Assembly: GCA_902551455.1 (NCBI GenBank) | Contig: CACDDC010000002.1 | Coordinates: 21,844-85,843, forward strand | Origin: an uncultured Pelagibacteraceae bacterium | Lineage (GTDB): Bacteria; Pseudomonadota; Alphaproteobacteria; Pelagibacterales; Pelagibacteraceae | DNA length: 64,000 nt | Direction: 5' to 3' | Part shown: in pieces, positions 31,095-41,846 of the stretch | How positions within the stretch are numbered: position 1 is the stretch's first letter | Layout: every line of letters starts with the position of its first letter | Position numbers and translations under genes: made by a program | Notes under the pieces: model-generated | Told to the model about the DNA's origin: nothing | What the model saw: the letters and a program-made list of their open reading frames with translations, nothing else | Database searches by the model: none

Positions 31095-32045
31095 AATTTC
31101 ATTAAATTTAGAATAAATTTTTTCAGGATTTATTTTATCTTTTCCAAGAGTTCCATGTCTAACTTCAGTTTCACCATCAGGAATGATCGGATACATTTTT
31201 GGGCTATAACTTCCATAAAGCAAAGGAGTATCAGACATAAGTACTATAGTTGGAATCTCTAGTGCAGCAGATAGATGACTAAAGCTTGAGTCATTGCAAA
31301 TTGCAATTTGGCAATTTTTAATTATGGGCATTATTTCATCAATATTTTTTTTATCTAATGCGACACATTTTTCTTTTAAATCAGTAGACAAAATTTCATT
31401 TAAAATAAATTGTTCTTGTTCGCTACTACCTGTTGCTAGAAAAAATCTGCAATCATATTTTTCCAGAGCCATATGCATAAATATAATAAACTTTTCAGCT
31501 GGCACTCTTTTAGTTGGTCCTGAACCACCAATACCTAGAATTATGTTTTTTTGATTATTATTAATTTTATATTTCATTTTAAAATCTTGGACTAAGGATT
31601 TTTCTAACTTTATTAGTGGATTACTTTCTATATCAATATTTAATTCTTTTTGAATAAACATTGTTGCAAATTTGATTATATGTTGATTTTTTTTTTTAAA
31701 CAAAGGATACTGATATATTTTTTTAATTCCAGAAAGTTTACATATTAAATTAAATCTCAATGAAGAATTAAATATAAAAACTTTATCAAACTTATATTTT
31801 TTTAGTTCATTTACTAGACGCAATGAGCCAGCAAATCCATTATGACTACCATTCTCATTATCTCGATCTAATATAATAATTTTTTTAATATGCTTATTAT
31901 TATTTAATAAGATAGAAGCTTTGGTGTTTTCTTTAACTAAAATGCTAATAGGAACATTGAACTTTTTAGATATTGCTTCAATAAAAGGAATATAAATCAC
32001 CATATCCCCGATTCCCATCCGATTTTGTATTACTAATATTTCCAT
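31086..32045 (-). CDS. Glycosyltransferase family 9 (heptosyltransferase-like)
   Basis: RMGIGDMVIYIPFIEAISK; CNDSSFSHLSAALEIPTIVL. Confidence 0.85.
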   Translation of the reverse strand: MEILVIQNRMGIGDMVIYIPFIEAISKKFNVPISILVKENTKASILLNNNKHIKKIIILDRDNENGSHNGFAGSLRLVNELKKYKFDKVFIFNSSLRFNLICKLSGIKKIYQYPLFKKKNQHIIKFATMFIQKELNIDIESNPLIKLEKSLVQDFKMKYKINNNQKNIILGIGGSGPTKRVPAEKFIIFMHMALEKYDCRFFLATGSSEQEQFILNEILSTDLKEKCVALDKKNIDEIMPIIKNCQIAICNDSSFSHLSAALEIPTIVLMSDTPLLYGSYSPKMYPIIPDGETEVRHGTLGKDKINPEKIYSKFNEILD

Positions 32046-32092
32046 TTTTTTTAAATCTTTACTAAATTTTTTTTTTTATATAAGTTTTATTT

Positions 32093-32977
32093 ATGACTGA
32101 AATTAAAGGCATTTATGCGGCCTCTCTATCAGTATTAGATGAAAATTTATCGTTAAATGTTGATAAAACAATAAATCATGCTGAAAATTTAATAGATAAT
32201 GGTTGTCACGGAGTTGTATTTTTTGGAAGTACTGGACAATCACAATTGATTTCAGTCAGTGAAAAAATTCAATTAATAAATAATCTGTCAAAAAACAAAT
32301 ACAAAGATAAGTATATAATAGGCACTGGTCTAAATTCTTTAAGCGAAACAATTAACTTTATGAAGATTTCTTCCTCTTTAAATTTTAAAGATTTTTTAAT
32401 AATGCCTCCCGCTTACTATAAGTATGGTGACAAAGAAGTGATAAATTACTATTCTAAAATAATTGAACAAATAAATGATTGTAGAATAATATTATATAAT
32501 TTTCAAAAATTAAGTGGTTATAAATTTAGTAAAGATTGTGTAGAAAATTTAGTTAAAAAATTCCCAAAACAAGTAGTGGGCGTTAAAGATAGCTCGTATA
32601 ATTTATTTGAAGTTATAAAAATAAAAAATTTTTCTGTTTTAATAGGTTCCGAGGAAAAGCTTTTAAAAGGACTAGAGCTGGGTTGTGCAGGAATAATAAC
32701 AGCTACATGCAACGTTACGTCAGGTTTAGCGAGAAAGGTATATGAAGATTTTTATCAAAAAAAAAATCAAACAATTAATGAAAAATTATGCAAAGTAAGA
32801 AAAGTTTTTGAAAATTATAATCTTATTTCAGGTTTACATACTTTTATGTCGCAAAAAGATAAAATTTATGAAAATGTACTGCCCATACTTAGCTTATTAT
32901 CAGAAAATGATAAGAAAAAATTATTTGAAGATTTAAATAAATTAGATTTTAATATTAATAATTTAAAAATAACTTAA
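32093..32977 (+). CDS. Dihydrodipicolinate synthase/N-acetylneuraminate lyase family aldolase
   Basis: HGVVFFGSTGQSQLISVSEK; VVGVKDSSYNL. Confidence 0.85.
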   Translation: MTEIKGIYAASLSVLDENLSLNVDKTINHAENLIDNGCHGVVFFGSTGQSQLISVSEKIQLINNLSKNKYKDKYIIGTGLNSLSETINFMKISSSLNFKDFLIMPPAYYKYGDKEVINYYSKIIEQINDCRIILYNFQKLSGYKFSKDCVENLVKKFPKQVVGVKDSSYNLFEVIKIKNFSVLIGSEEKLLKGLELGCAGIITATCNVTSGLARKVYEDFYQKKNQTINEKLCKVRKVFENYNLISGLHTFMSQKDKIYENVLPILSLLSENDKKKLFEDLNKLDFNINNLKIT

Positions 32978-34165
32978 ATGAACTTAGCTAGTTTTTTAAA
33001 AAATCTTTTTAAAGATGATGGATTTATTTTGGTAGATGCAAATTCCAAAGAACACATTGTTGGCAATCCTAAAAAAAAAAATCCAATCAAATTAAGATTA
33101 TTAGATAAATCTTTACATTATAAATTGCTATTGTTACCAGACTTGTATTTTGGCGAGGCTTATTCTGATGGGTCTCTAGTAATTGAAAACGGATCTCTAA
33201 CAGAGTTTTTAGAAATTGCATTTAAAAATATTGGAAGAAATGAAATTAATGCTTATTCAAAAATTATAAAAAAAATTAGAGGAAGTTATCGTTATTTAAC
33301 AAATTTCAATTTAATCTCTAAATCAAAAAGTAATGTTGCGCATCATTATGATATTTCTGAAAAACTTTACGATTTGTTTTTAGATAAAAATAGACAATAT
33401 TCATGTGCATATTTTAAAAATCACAACGACTCTCTAGAAAATGCCCAGAATAATAAGATTGAACATATAATTAAAAAATTAAACCCGAAACCTAATCAAA
33501 AAGTTTTAGACATTGGATCTGGATGGGGTTCACTGGCCATCGAAATTGCTAAAAAAACTAGATGTGAAGTTTTGGGAATAACACTTTCTGAAAACCAGTT
33601 AGAACATAGTATTAATAAAGTAAAAGAACTTAATCTTGAAAACCAAGTAAGATTTAAATTAATGGATTATAGAGAATTAAATGAAAAATTTGATAGAATA
33701 GTTAGTGTTGGCATGTTTGAACATGTAGGTAGAAAATTTTATAAGAAATATTTTAATTCTGTTTATAATCTTCTTAATGAAGATGGAGTCGCGCTAATTC
33801 ATACTATTGGGTCTATAGATGCTCCAAGAGATCCACATCCTTGGATTACAAAGTATATTTTTCCTGGCGGATATACACCGAGTTTAAGTGAAGTTGCTTT
33901 ACCAATAGAAAAATCAGGTTTAATAATTAATGATTTGGAAGTATTAAGAATGCATTACTCACACACCCTTAGACACTGGAAAGAAAGATTTTTAAGTAAT
34001 AAAGATAAAGTGTTAACAATGTTTGATGAAAAATTTTTTAGAATGTGGGAATTTTATCTAGTAGGTTGTGAAATGGCTTTTAAGTGGGGAGATCAGGTTG
34101 TATTTCAATTTCAATTAAGCAAGAAATTAATGTCTACACCAAATACAAGAGACTATATTTATTAA
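32978..34165 (+). CDS. cfa: Cyclopropane-fatty-acyl-phospholipid synthase
   Basis: HHYDISEKLYDLFLDKNRQYSCAYF; LDIGSGWGSLAIEIA; GMFEHVGRKFY. Confidence 0.9.
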   Translation: MNLASFLKNLFKDDGFILVDANSKEHIVGNPKKKNPIKLRLLDKSLHYKLLLLPDLYFGEAYSDGSLVIENGSLTEFLEIAFKNIGRNEINAYSKIIKKIRGSYRYLTNFNLISKSKSNVAHHYDISEKLYDLFLDKNRQYSCAYFKNHNDSLENAQNNKIEHIIKKLNPKPNQKVLDIGSGWGSLAIEIAKKTRCEVLGITLSENQLEHSINKVKELNLENQVRFKLMDYRELNEKFDRIVSVGMFEHVGRKFYKKYFNSVYNLLNEDGVALIHTIGSIDAPRDPHPWITKYIFPGGYTPSLSEVALPIEKSGLIINDLEVLRMHYSHTLRHWKERFLSNKDKVLTMFDEKFFRMWEFYLVGCEMAFKWGDQVVFQFQLSKKLMSTPNTRDYIY

Positions 34166-34196
34166 TTATTTATTGATAAATCTATTTTGCTATTAA

Positions 34197-35366
34197 ATGA
34201 AAAAAAGAAAAAAAAAAGTTCTAAAAAAAAAAAAGAGAAAGTCTAATATAAAGACTTTAAAAAAAAGAAAATATAAAAAAAAAATAATTAAAAATAGAAA
34301 AAAAAGAAAAAAAAATACATTAATCAAATTTGAATCTAAGAAATTAAAAAATTTAAATAAAAAAAATCTAATATTAAAATTTGTAAGACTCCAAGAAAAA
34401 TTAATATCTAAACTTTCAATTAACATTAAATTTGATATTTTTTCTATAGATAGAGCGATACAAAATTTTTTCCAAGGGATAGATAAAAAAATAGAGGATT
34501 ACAAAGAAATTAAAATAGAAGAAAAAAAACGTTTGAAGATTGAGCAAATGGAAAAAATTAAAAGAAAGAAGGATGAAGAAGAAAAATACAACATAGAGAA
34601 AGAAAAACTACAGCTAAAATTAAAAGAAAAACAAATTAAGGAAGAGGAAAAAATAGAGAAAGAAAGAGCAAAAGATATAAAACTTTTTTTAAGGAAAGAG
34701 CAAGCAATTCTAAGAAAAGAGCAGGCTGAAAGACAAAAGAGGTTCTTACAAGAGTTAAAATTAGAGAAGCAAATAGAGAAATTTAGAATTAGAGAAGTTA
34801 AAGAATTAGAAAAACTTGAAAAAATTTCTCTCAAGGAACAGAGAGAGGATTATGCTGGACTTCAAGAGCGAATTGAAAAATTAAAGGATAAATACAGGTT
34901 AATTAGAGACCAAAAAATTAGAGAAAGAGTAGAAGCTCTTGGAGTTAAAACTTTTGAAGATGATGATAGAGAAAAACTTCTTCAAAGAGAAAAAGAATAT
35001 AATTTAGGAAGACAAAAAATAGAGTTTGCTCTTGAAAGTTTTTACAGAAGTGCATCTAGTCTAGTATTTCAATTAAATAAAAGACATTTAACAAGACATA
35101 TGTCGATATTTAGATGTATTGATAGAAGATTTGAAACAGGTGAAATTTTTATTAAATGGGATGAGTCATCTGATGACGAGTGGTTAATATTGATTTATAT
35201 AAAAGATAATTTACCGGATAAAGGAATAGTTATAGAAGATAAATGCAATCCAGAGAAAAATTTGTCACATGAATTTAATTCAAATGAAATATTTAGGGCA
35301 TCAGATCTTATGGTTGATTCTTTAACCCAACTACTTGCAAGAGAAAGATCAAAAAAAGCAAGCTAA
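34197..35366 (+). CDS. Lys/Glu-rich coiled-coil protein, unknown function
   Basis: 389 aa; highly basic N-term then long charged coiled coil, C-term ~120 aa globular. Confidence 0.7.
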   Translation: MKKRKKKVLKKKKRKSNIKTLKKRKYKKKIIKNRKKRKKNTLIKFESKKLKNLNKKNLILKFVRLQEKLISKLSINIKFDIFSIDRAIQNFFQGIDKKIEDYKEIKIEEKKRLKIEQMEKIKRKKDEEEKYNIEKEKLQLKLKEKQIKEEEKIEKERAKDIKLFLRKEQAILRKEQAERQKRFLQELKLEKQIEKFRIREVKELEKLEKISLKEQREDYAGLQERIEKLKDKYRLIRDQKIRERVEALGVKTFEDDDREKLLQREKEYNLGRQKIEFALESFYRSASSLVFQLNKRHLTRHMSIFRCIDRRFETGEIFIKWDESSDDEWLILIYIKDNLPDKGIVIEDKCNPEKNLSHEFNSNEIFRASDLMVDSLTQLLARERSKKAS

Positions 35367-35369
35367 TAA

Positions 35370-36788
35370 TTATCCATTAACAAAAATTGAAACTCCTCTT
35401 TGATTAATGTTTACATCGTAATTTTGTGTATCAGGAGGGAAAGCTCGCTGACTACAATCAAGACGATCACACTTTCTGCAAGAAACACCAATTTTAGACT
35501 CACTTTTTTCGTCATTTAGATTTAAACCATCAGCATATACAAAATCCTTAGCATATTTTATCTGACACCCAAGTCCAATTGAAAGCAAACCTTTTTCTTC
35601 TCCATATTTAGAAATTCCTTTTTCAACTGTTCTTGCTATACAAACATATTTTTCACCATCAGTCATTTTACTTACGGCTGCACTAATTTTACCTGGGTTA
35701 GAAAAAGCGCTATAAACATTCCATTTTGGGCAAGCTCCGCTTAATCTAGGTAACTCTATACCTGACAGTGAAAATCTTTTTGAAACATTTCCACTTCTAT
35801 CTACTCTTATCATATGCAATGGTATACCTCTTAATTTTGGATTAGGATTATTTAAGCAGGTGACCCTGTGACAAACTTGTTCAAAAGAAACAGCAAACGT
35901 TGATTGTAAAAGCTCGAGATCATATCTGTGTTTTTTTACACATTCATGAAAGAAAATTTCATAAGGCATTATTATTGCAGCTCCAGTATAATTTAGCAAC
36001 GCAACTTTTGATACTTTTCTACTTGTTTCTGAAGGAAAAGAAAAATCATCTAAGTATTCTTCGATGATTTCATCAGCCTCTAACTGAGCTACCAATGCAG
36101 CAGTAAACAATTTTTTTGTTTCAAGATTTAATAAGTCAGATAAATGAAATTCTTTTTTTTCTGGTAAAAAAATTTTAGAAAAAGGTTTATTTTCTTGTGG
36201 AAGAATATCTTTTACAATTATTTTATGATTTTCATTTAAATAGCTACAAAGAGATAAATATCTTGTTCTATTATTCATTTTAACTTTTTCATAAATCGAT
36301 GTTGCGAATTCTTCAAGTTTAGGAAAATAATTTTCAAATTTTTGAATAAAATCGGAAACAATTTCTCCTGGAAAAGTTGTTCTACCGTCATATATTTTTT
36401 TTTCAATATTTTGTCCAAGTTCATGTTCTTTATTTTTATGATCAATTCCTAGTTTTACTAATGCTTTAGCTATTTTAGGATTTAGCCTTACTATTTCCTG
36501 AACTTCATCTGATCTAATATCTAGGTCTTCCAATATAGATATTTTTACAACTTCTTGAGTTCTAGACTCTAGATCTGGGTCTGTTCTTTTTGTTAGATCT
36601 TCTTTTTGTAATTCTAATAAATCTTGAATTCTTAATAACAAATCCCCATCAGGCTTTCTTTGGTTGGATTCAATGAGAGATAGATATGCTGGTGTAATGC
36701 CTAACTCTTTGGCAAGGTTGATTGCCTTAATATTTTTGTTTTGTCTTTTTGCTCTAATTATCTGGCCATAATTGTATATTTTTCTCAT
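35370..36788 (-). CDS. XRE family short-chain acyl-CoA-type regulator (ScfR/RamB/PrpR-like)
   Basis: HTH IIRAKRQNKNIKAINLAKELGITPAYLSLIESNQRKP; C-term CRKCDRLDCSQRAFPP Cys motif. Confidence 0.85.
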   Translation of the reverse strand: MRKIYNYGQIIRAKRQNKNIKAINLAKELGITPAYLSLIESNQRKPDGDLLLRIQDLLELQKEDLTKRTDPDLESRTQEVVKISILEDLDIRSDEVQEIVRLNPKIAKALVKLGIDHKNKEHELGQNIEKKIYDGRTTFPGEIVSDFIQKFENYFPKLEEFATSIYEKVKMNNRTRYLSLCSYLNENHKIIVKDILPQENKPFSKIFLPEKKEFHLSDLLNLETKKLFTAALVAQLEADEIIEEYLDDFSFPSETSRKVSKVALLNYTGAAIIMPYEIFFHECVKKHRYDLELLQSTFAVSFEQVCHRVTCLNNPNPKLRGIPLHMIRVDRSGNVSKRFSLSGIELPRLSGACPKWNVYSAFSNPGKISAAVSKMTDGEKYVCIARTVEKGISKYGEEKGLLSIGLGCQIKYAKDFVYADGLNLNDEKSESKIGVSCRKCDRLDCSQRAFPPDTQNYDVNINQRGVSIFVNG

Positions 36789-36800
36789 TTTTAACTGATA

Positions 36801-36889
36801 GTTAATAAATTGTTAATTTTTAGTTAATATTTTTATCAATTTATCATATAAAATCAATAAAAAACTTTACTTGTTAAAAATTTGTTAAT
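36801..36889. promoter_or_regulatory. Array of GTTAA(T/A) direct repeats phased at 11 bp (36801, 36812, 36823; 36873, 36884) between the regulator and aceA
   Basis: Exact 11-bp spacing visible. Confidence 0.55.
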
Positions 36890-36900
36890 ATTTATTGGTC

Positions 36901-37014
36901 ATGAACTATTTAATAAATTCTGAAGATAAACAAAAACCTTCAAATTGTGTATCTTATCACGACGACATATGTTTTGCTGACAACGATACTAATGAAGAGG
37001 GTAATCAGGATTAG
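36901..37014 (+). CDS. Putative 37-aa ORF in the aceA leader
   Basis: ATG...TAG MNYLINSEDKQKPSNCVSYHDDICFADNDTNEEGNQD; weak RBS. Confidence 0.35.
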   Translation: MNYLINSEDKQKPSNCVSYHDDICFADNDTNEEGNQD

Positions 37015-37066
37015 TAGATAATTCATCTTCAAACTTCAATAGGTTAAATACGCCAGGGTAAAATTA

Positions 37067-38341
37067 ATGACAAAATCTAATGTTTCCTACGATTTAAAAA
37101 GATTTTCTGGAATTAAGAGAGATTACTCCGAAGAAGAGGTTGAAAGATTAAGAGGTTCAATAAAAATTCATTACTCGATGTGTGAGATGCAATCAAAAAA
37201 ATTGTGGAACTTGCTAAATACTGAGCCATATTTAAATACTCTAGGTTCATTATCCGGCAATCATTCAGTTCAACATGCAAAAGCAGGATTAAAGGCAATT
37301 TATGTTAGTGGTTGGCAAATAGCTGCAGACGCAAATACGGCGGGCGAGATGTATCCTGATCAGTCACTATATCCATTTGATAGTGCACCAAAATTAGTTG
37401 ACTCAATAAATAATGCACTTATTAGAGCAGATCAGATACAACATATGGAACTTAAAGATGGTGACATGAATAAAAAAGATAAAGTTGATTATATGTTACC
37501 AGTAATTGCTGATGGAGAAGCAGGATTTGGTGGACCTTTAAATGTATTTGAGCTAACAAAAAAATTTATAAAAGCTGGAGCAGCAGGTGTACATTTTGAA
37601 GATCAGTTAGCGAGTGAAAAAAAATGTGGTCATATGGGTGGCAAAGTATTAGTTCCAACTGCCACAATGATAAAAAATTTAAAAGCTGCAAGATTAGCTG
37701 CTGACATAGCTGATGTGCCTTTAATAATTCTTGCAAGAACAGATGCTAATGCAGCAAAACTTATTACAAATGATCATGATGAAAACGATAAACCATTTTT
37801 AACAGGAAAAAGATCTCCCGAAGGTTTTTATTACGTCAAGGATGGTATTGAACAAGCTATTTCAAGAGGTCTTGCATATGCTCCTTATGCAGACTTAATA
37901 TGGTGTGAAACTGCTACACCAAATATAGAAGAAGCAAAAAAGTTTGCTGATGCAATACACAAAAAATTTCCTGGTAAAATTTTAGCTTATAATTGTTCAC
38001 CATCATTTAATTGGAAAAAACATTTATCTGAAAATGAAATATCTGCTTTTCAACAAAAAATTGGAGCCATGGGATATAAATTTCAATTTATAACATTGGC
38101 AGGTTTTCATACACAGAATATAGCAATTTTTGAACTAGCAGAAAAATATAAAAATCAAGGTATGGCAGCTTACTCAAAAATACAAGAGCAAGAATTTGCA
38201 AAAGAAAAAGATGGTTATACTAGCGTCAAACATCAAAGGGAAGTGGGAACATCTTACTTTGATGCTGTATCTAATACTATTAGTTCTGGTAAAAGTTCAA
38301 CTACAGCAATGAAGGGTTCTACTGAGGAAGAACAATTTTAA
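37067..38341 (+). CDS. aceA: Isocitrate lyase
   Basis: [25 protein letters not shown] (KKCGH active site); [13 protein letters not shown]. Confidence 0.95.
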   Translation: MTKSNVSYDLKRFSGIKRDYSEEEVERLRGSIKIHYSMCEMQSKKLWNLLNTEPYLNTLGSLSGNHSVQHAKAGLKAIYVSGWQIAADANTAGEMYPDQSLYPFDSAPKLVDSINNALIRADQIQHMELKDGDMNKKDKVDYMLPVIADGEAGFGGPLNVFELTKKFIKAGAAGVHFEDQLASEKKCGHMGGKVLVPTATMIKNLKAARLAADIADVPLIILARTDANAAKLITNDHDENDKPFLTGKRSPEGFYYVKDGIEQAISRGLAYAPYADLIWCETATPNIEEAKKFADAIHKKFPGKILAYNCSPSFNWKKHLSENEISAFQQKIGAMGYKFQFITLAGFHTQNIAIFELAEKYKNQGMAAYSKIQEQEFAKEKDGYTSVKHQREVGTSYFDAVSNTISSGKSSTTAMKGSTEEEQF

Positions 38342-39063
38342 TTAGATTTTAATTTTTGTATTTGGTTCCAAGCAGAATTAATTGCTCTCATTTTTTTTTT
38401 ACTTTCCTCAATAACTTCCTTTGGAACGCCTTTATTCATTAGTAAATCAGGATGATTTTCTTTACTTAGTTTAATATATTTTTTTCTTATTAATTGGATA
38501 TTATCACTTGGGAGACTTTCTAAAACTACATAAGGATTAAGTTTATCTGAACTTTTTCTGCTTTCTCTTATACTATCAAATTGGACTTGGCTCAGACCAA
38601 AAATTTTTGATATATTTTCAATCATTATTAACTCTGATTGACTTACTTCCCCATCTGATTCTGCAATATAGAAAAGAATATTTATAACCTCTTCGAGAAC
38701 ATTAATGTTTCCCTGATAAAATTGTGCGATTTGTTTTGCATATGGCTCATATCCTGTGCTTTCTTCTTTTGCCCTATTAAAGATTTTACCAACTTCATCT
38801 AGTTCATTTTCCGGAATCCTCAATTTATCTTTTACCGCTATCAATTCTTCACGGCTTACTTTTCCATCAGCTTTACTCAATTTTGCAGAAAGAACTATTA
38901 ATGATAAAGCAAAAATTCTTTGTGATTGGGCAGATGCTCGAAATCCAGCATTTGTTCTAGTTCTAGAAATTTTTCCTCCGAGCAATGATCCTAAAAGCAT
39001 TCCAAAAGGCCCACCTATTGAAAAACCTATCATGCCACCAATTAAACTACCCCATATAGACAT
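38338..39063 (-). CDS. TerB/DjlA-like protein with C-terminal J domain
   Basis: Gly-rich N-term, TerB-like acidic helices, [22 protein letters not shown] (HPD). Confidence 0.85.
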   Translation of the reverse strand: MSIWGSLIGGMIGFSIGGPFGMLLGSLLGGKISRTRTNAGFRASAQSQRIFALSLIVLSAKLSKADGKVSREELIAVKDKLRIPENELDEVGKIFNRAKEESTGYEPYAKQIAQFYQGNINVLEEVINILFYIAESDGEVSQSELIMIENISKIFGLSQVQFDSIRESRKSSDKLNPYVVLESLPSDNIQLIRKKYIKLSKENHPDLLMNKGVPKEVIEESKKKMRAINSAWNQIQKLKSN

Positions 39064-39065
39064 TT

Positions 39066-39746
39066 TTATTCAAACCCTTTTAATCGATATTCCCAATCCC
39101 CTAATCTAGAATAAGAAACTTTTAATATTATTTTTTTTTCAACATCGTACCAAATATCAAAGTTTAATTTTTTATCATTTGGTAAATTTTTATCCCTAGA
39201 TTTTAATTTATAATGATTGGCGTTATATTTTATATTATTAATAGTCAAACTTTCTTCTCCAATAAATTTTACAACTTGCTCTTTGATACTTCCAGATAAA
39301 GGGCTAATTTGTTTATTAGCATCTATTATTTCATGATTCCACCAATTACCTATCACATTATCAACTTCGGCTTCTCCTTTATAAGATGAGCCATGTATAT
39401 CAAATTTATTAGTTTTATTATTATAATTTAAATTTACGAATTTTTCTTTTTTATTTTGAAAAGTGTTAGATTTAAATTTAACTAATTTTCCACTTTCGTA
39501 TGTTTCAATGGCTTCACTTAAAATTGAAAACAAAGTTGCTCCCAAAATTTTTACTTTAAATTTTGTATAGTTTTTAACAACAGTTGTATTGTCATTATAT
39601 TCAAAAAAATAGTTACTGTAGCCTACAATCTCACCATTTCTTAAAACATCCATTTCTATTTTTACGATACCTTTATAATGATCAGTATGAGCTTGGAGCT
39701 CTGCAGCAAAAATTATAAATAATAAAAAATAAATATATTTTTTCAT
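39066..39746 (-). CDS. Exported protein of unknown function (possibly DUF6134-like)
   Basis: Signal peptide; KIEMDVLRNGEIVGYSNYFFEY. Confidence 0.6.
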   Translation of the reverse strand: MKKYIYFLLFIIFAAELQAHTDHYKGIVKIEMDVLRNGEIVGYSNYFFEYNDNTTVVKNYTKFKVKILGATLFSILSEAIETYESGKLVKFKSNTFQNKKEKFVNLNYNNKTNKFDIHGSSYKGEAEVDNVIGNWWNHEIIDANKQISPLSGSIKEQVVKFIGEESLTINNIKYNANHYKLKSRDKNLPNDKKLNFDIWYDVEKKIILKVSYSRLGDWEYRLKGFE

Positions 39747-39781
39747 TTTGTATAAATTTCAGGTATGAATATATAAAAAAA

Positions 39782-40429
39782 ATGTTTTTAACTATAAAAA
39801 AAATCCCTATAAAAAGTTGGAGCTCTCCAAAACCTTTGAATTTTAAACCTAAAATACTAACTTTTTTTTATTTATGTTTAGGACTAACATTTTTTGGTCT
39901 TGGAGAAGGTTTATTGCTTGTTTCTTTAACCGGAGCTTCACCGTGGAGTGTACTAGCTCAAGGCATATCCTTACATATCAATTATTCAATTGGACTAATT
40001 ACTTTTTTTATAAGTTTATTTGTTATTTTTTTATGGATTTTTTTAAATCAAAAACCCGGAATAGGTACTATCCTTAATGCTGTAATAATTGCATTCATGA
40101 TTGATGTTTCTTTAACTTATATAAGCACACCTGAGAATTATTTTTTCAAAATCATTATGGCAATAATTGCAGTTTTGATTGTTGGCCTAGGAAGTGGATT
40201 TTACTTAATAGCTAATTTAGGTCCTGGGCCAAGAGATGGTTTAATGACAGGATTACAACGAAAAACAAATTTACCAATTGCATTAGTAAGGGCATTTCTG
40301 GAAATTTCCGTTGTTACCATAGGCTGGTATTTAGGCGGCAAAGTAGGTGCAGGAACATTGCTTTTCGCTTTTGGTGTAGGACCGAGTGTTGCACTTGGCT
40401 TGCTTATAGTAGGAAAATTATTTAAATAA
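39782..40429 (+). CDS. YczE/YitT-like membrane protein
   Basis: ANLGPGPRDGLMTGLQRKTNLPIALVRAFLEISVVTIGWYLGG. Confidence 0.75.
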   Translation: MFLTIKKIPIKSWSSPKPLNFKPKILTFFYLCLGLTFFGLGEGLLLVSLTGASPWSVLAQGISLHINYSIGLITFFISLFVIFLWIFLNQKPGIGTILNAVIIAFMIDVSLTYISTPENYFFKIIMAIIAVLIVGLGSGFYLIANLGPGPRDGLMTGLQRKTNLPIALVRAFLEISVVTIGWYLGGKVGAGTLLFAFGVGPSVALGLLIVGKLFK

Positions 40430-40435
40430 TTAATT

Positions 40436-41533
40436 ATGGCCAGTCTATTTAGAAAAATTTTTCCAAAAAGATTTAGTCCCTATTGGCAAAAAATAAAAGA
40501 AAACGAAAAATTAGATAAAGATATTAAATATATTACAGACTTATTTATAAATTCGGAGTCATATAAATATGTTTCAAATATGTGGCATATTATTAATATT
40601 TCTCACTATAAAAAAATACTAGAAAAGGGAATCGAAAATTATGGATCTGGAATTGCTCAGCAATATTTTACTTTTACAAATTACGAAGAAGATTATTTAA
40701 AAAAATTATTAAATAATCCTGAAGTAAAAAAAATAAATAAAAATAATTGTAATTTTAAAGTTCATGATGGTTTTACTTTAGATCAAAGTACTAATTATAA
40801 TTATTTATGTAAATTACTTTATGAATATTTTAAAAGTAATAATTATTTTGAATTTCTAAAAATTTTAAATGATAAAACGTACATTGGTTTTAATGATCCT
40901 TATATAACTTTAGACAGCATAAATATTACTACAGACAAAATCGTTTCATTATTAGACTTTGAAAAAATAAATAATTTTAAGGAAATTGAAAATAACAACA
41001 CCATACTTGAACTTGGAGCAGGATCAGGGAGGCTTTCAGAATGTATACTATCTTTAAGAAATAATATTAATTACACAATATGTGATATACCTCCGTCCAT
41101 ATATGTTTCTTATAAAAGGCTGAAGCTTGCATTCCCACAAAAAAAAATTTCGCTGTTAATTAATATAAATGATATAGATCAATTAACTAAACAAATTAAA
41201 AATAATGATATTTCATTTATTTTTCCCCATCAATTAAAATTTATAAAATCTAATTTTTATAATATGGCTTTAGCGGTAGATTGTTTACACGAAATGGATA
41301 AAAAAACTCTCAAATTATATTTTGAACTTATTTCTAATATCACAGAAAATTTTTATTTTTCTATTTGGTCCAAAACAAAAAATTGGTTTTCTGGAAAATT
41401 ATTTAAAAGAACAGAAGAATTAGTTTTTGAAAATGGAGATTATCCAATTCCAATATTTTGGAAAAATGTTTTTAAGGAAAACTTAGTATTTCCATCAAAT
41501 CAAATTGGCCTAGGATATAAATTTAAAAAATGA
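40436..41533 (+). CDS. Putative sugar O-methyltransferase
   Basis: ILELGAGSGRLSECIL SAM motif. Confidence 0.7.
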   Translation: MASLFRKIFPKRFSPYWQKIKENEKLDKDIKYITDLFINSESYKYVSNMWHIINISHYKKILEKGIENYGSGIAQQYFTFTNYEEDYLKKLLNNPEVKKINKNNCNFKVHDGFTLDQSTNYNYLCKLLYEYFKSNNYFEFLKILNDKTYIGFNDPYITLDSINITTDKIVSLLDFEKINNFKEIENNNTILELGAGSGRLSECILSLRNNINYTICDIPPSIYVSYKRLKLAFPQKKISLLININDIDQLTKQIKNNDISFIFPHQLKFIKSNFYNMALAVDCLHEMDKKTLKLYFELISNITENFYFSIWSKTKNWFSGKLFKRTEELVFENGDYPIPIFWKNVFKENLVFPSNQIGLGYKFKK

Positions 41534-41627
41534 TTTATTTATAAAAAGTAAAACAAATGTTGAAATTTCTTAGTTGATGAGAAATTCTAAAGGTGACTTA
41601 ATCTAATATTAGGTTTAAAATACCTTT

Positions 41628-41846
41628 ATGAAAAAATATTTTGAATATACAGACGCAGTTAGCAATAAGTTTTGGGAAATAAGCTTGAAAGGAAAACATG
41701 TACTAATTTCCTATGGAAGAATTGGAATTAAAAAGCCTGCAAAAATTGAAAAAATTTTTAAAGGTCAAACTGCTAGTGAAGATGCAAAAAAATTTGCTGA
41801 TTCAAAGATTAGAGAAAAGATAAATAAAGGTTATTTAGAAAAATAA
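41628..41846 (+). CDS. Stand-alone WGR domain protein
   Basis: FEYTDAVSNKFWEISLKGKHVLISYGRIGIKKPAKI. Confidence 0.85.
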   Translation: MKKYFEYTDAVSNKFWEISLKGKHVLISYGRIGIKKPAKIEKIFKGQTASEDAKKFADSKIREKINKGYLEK

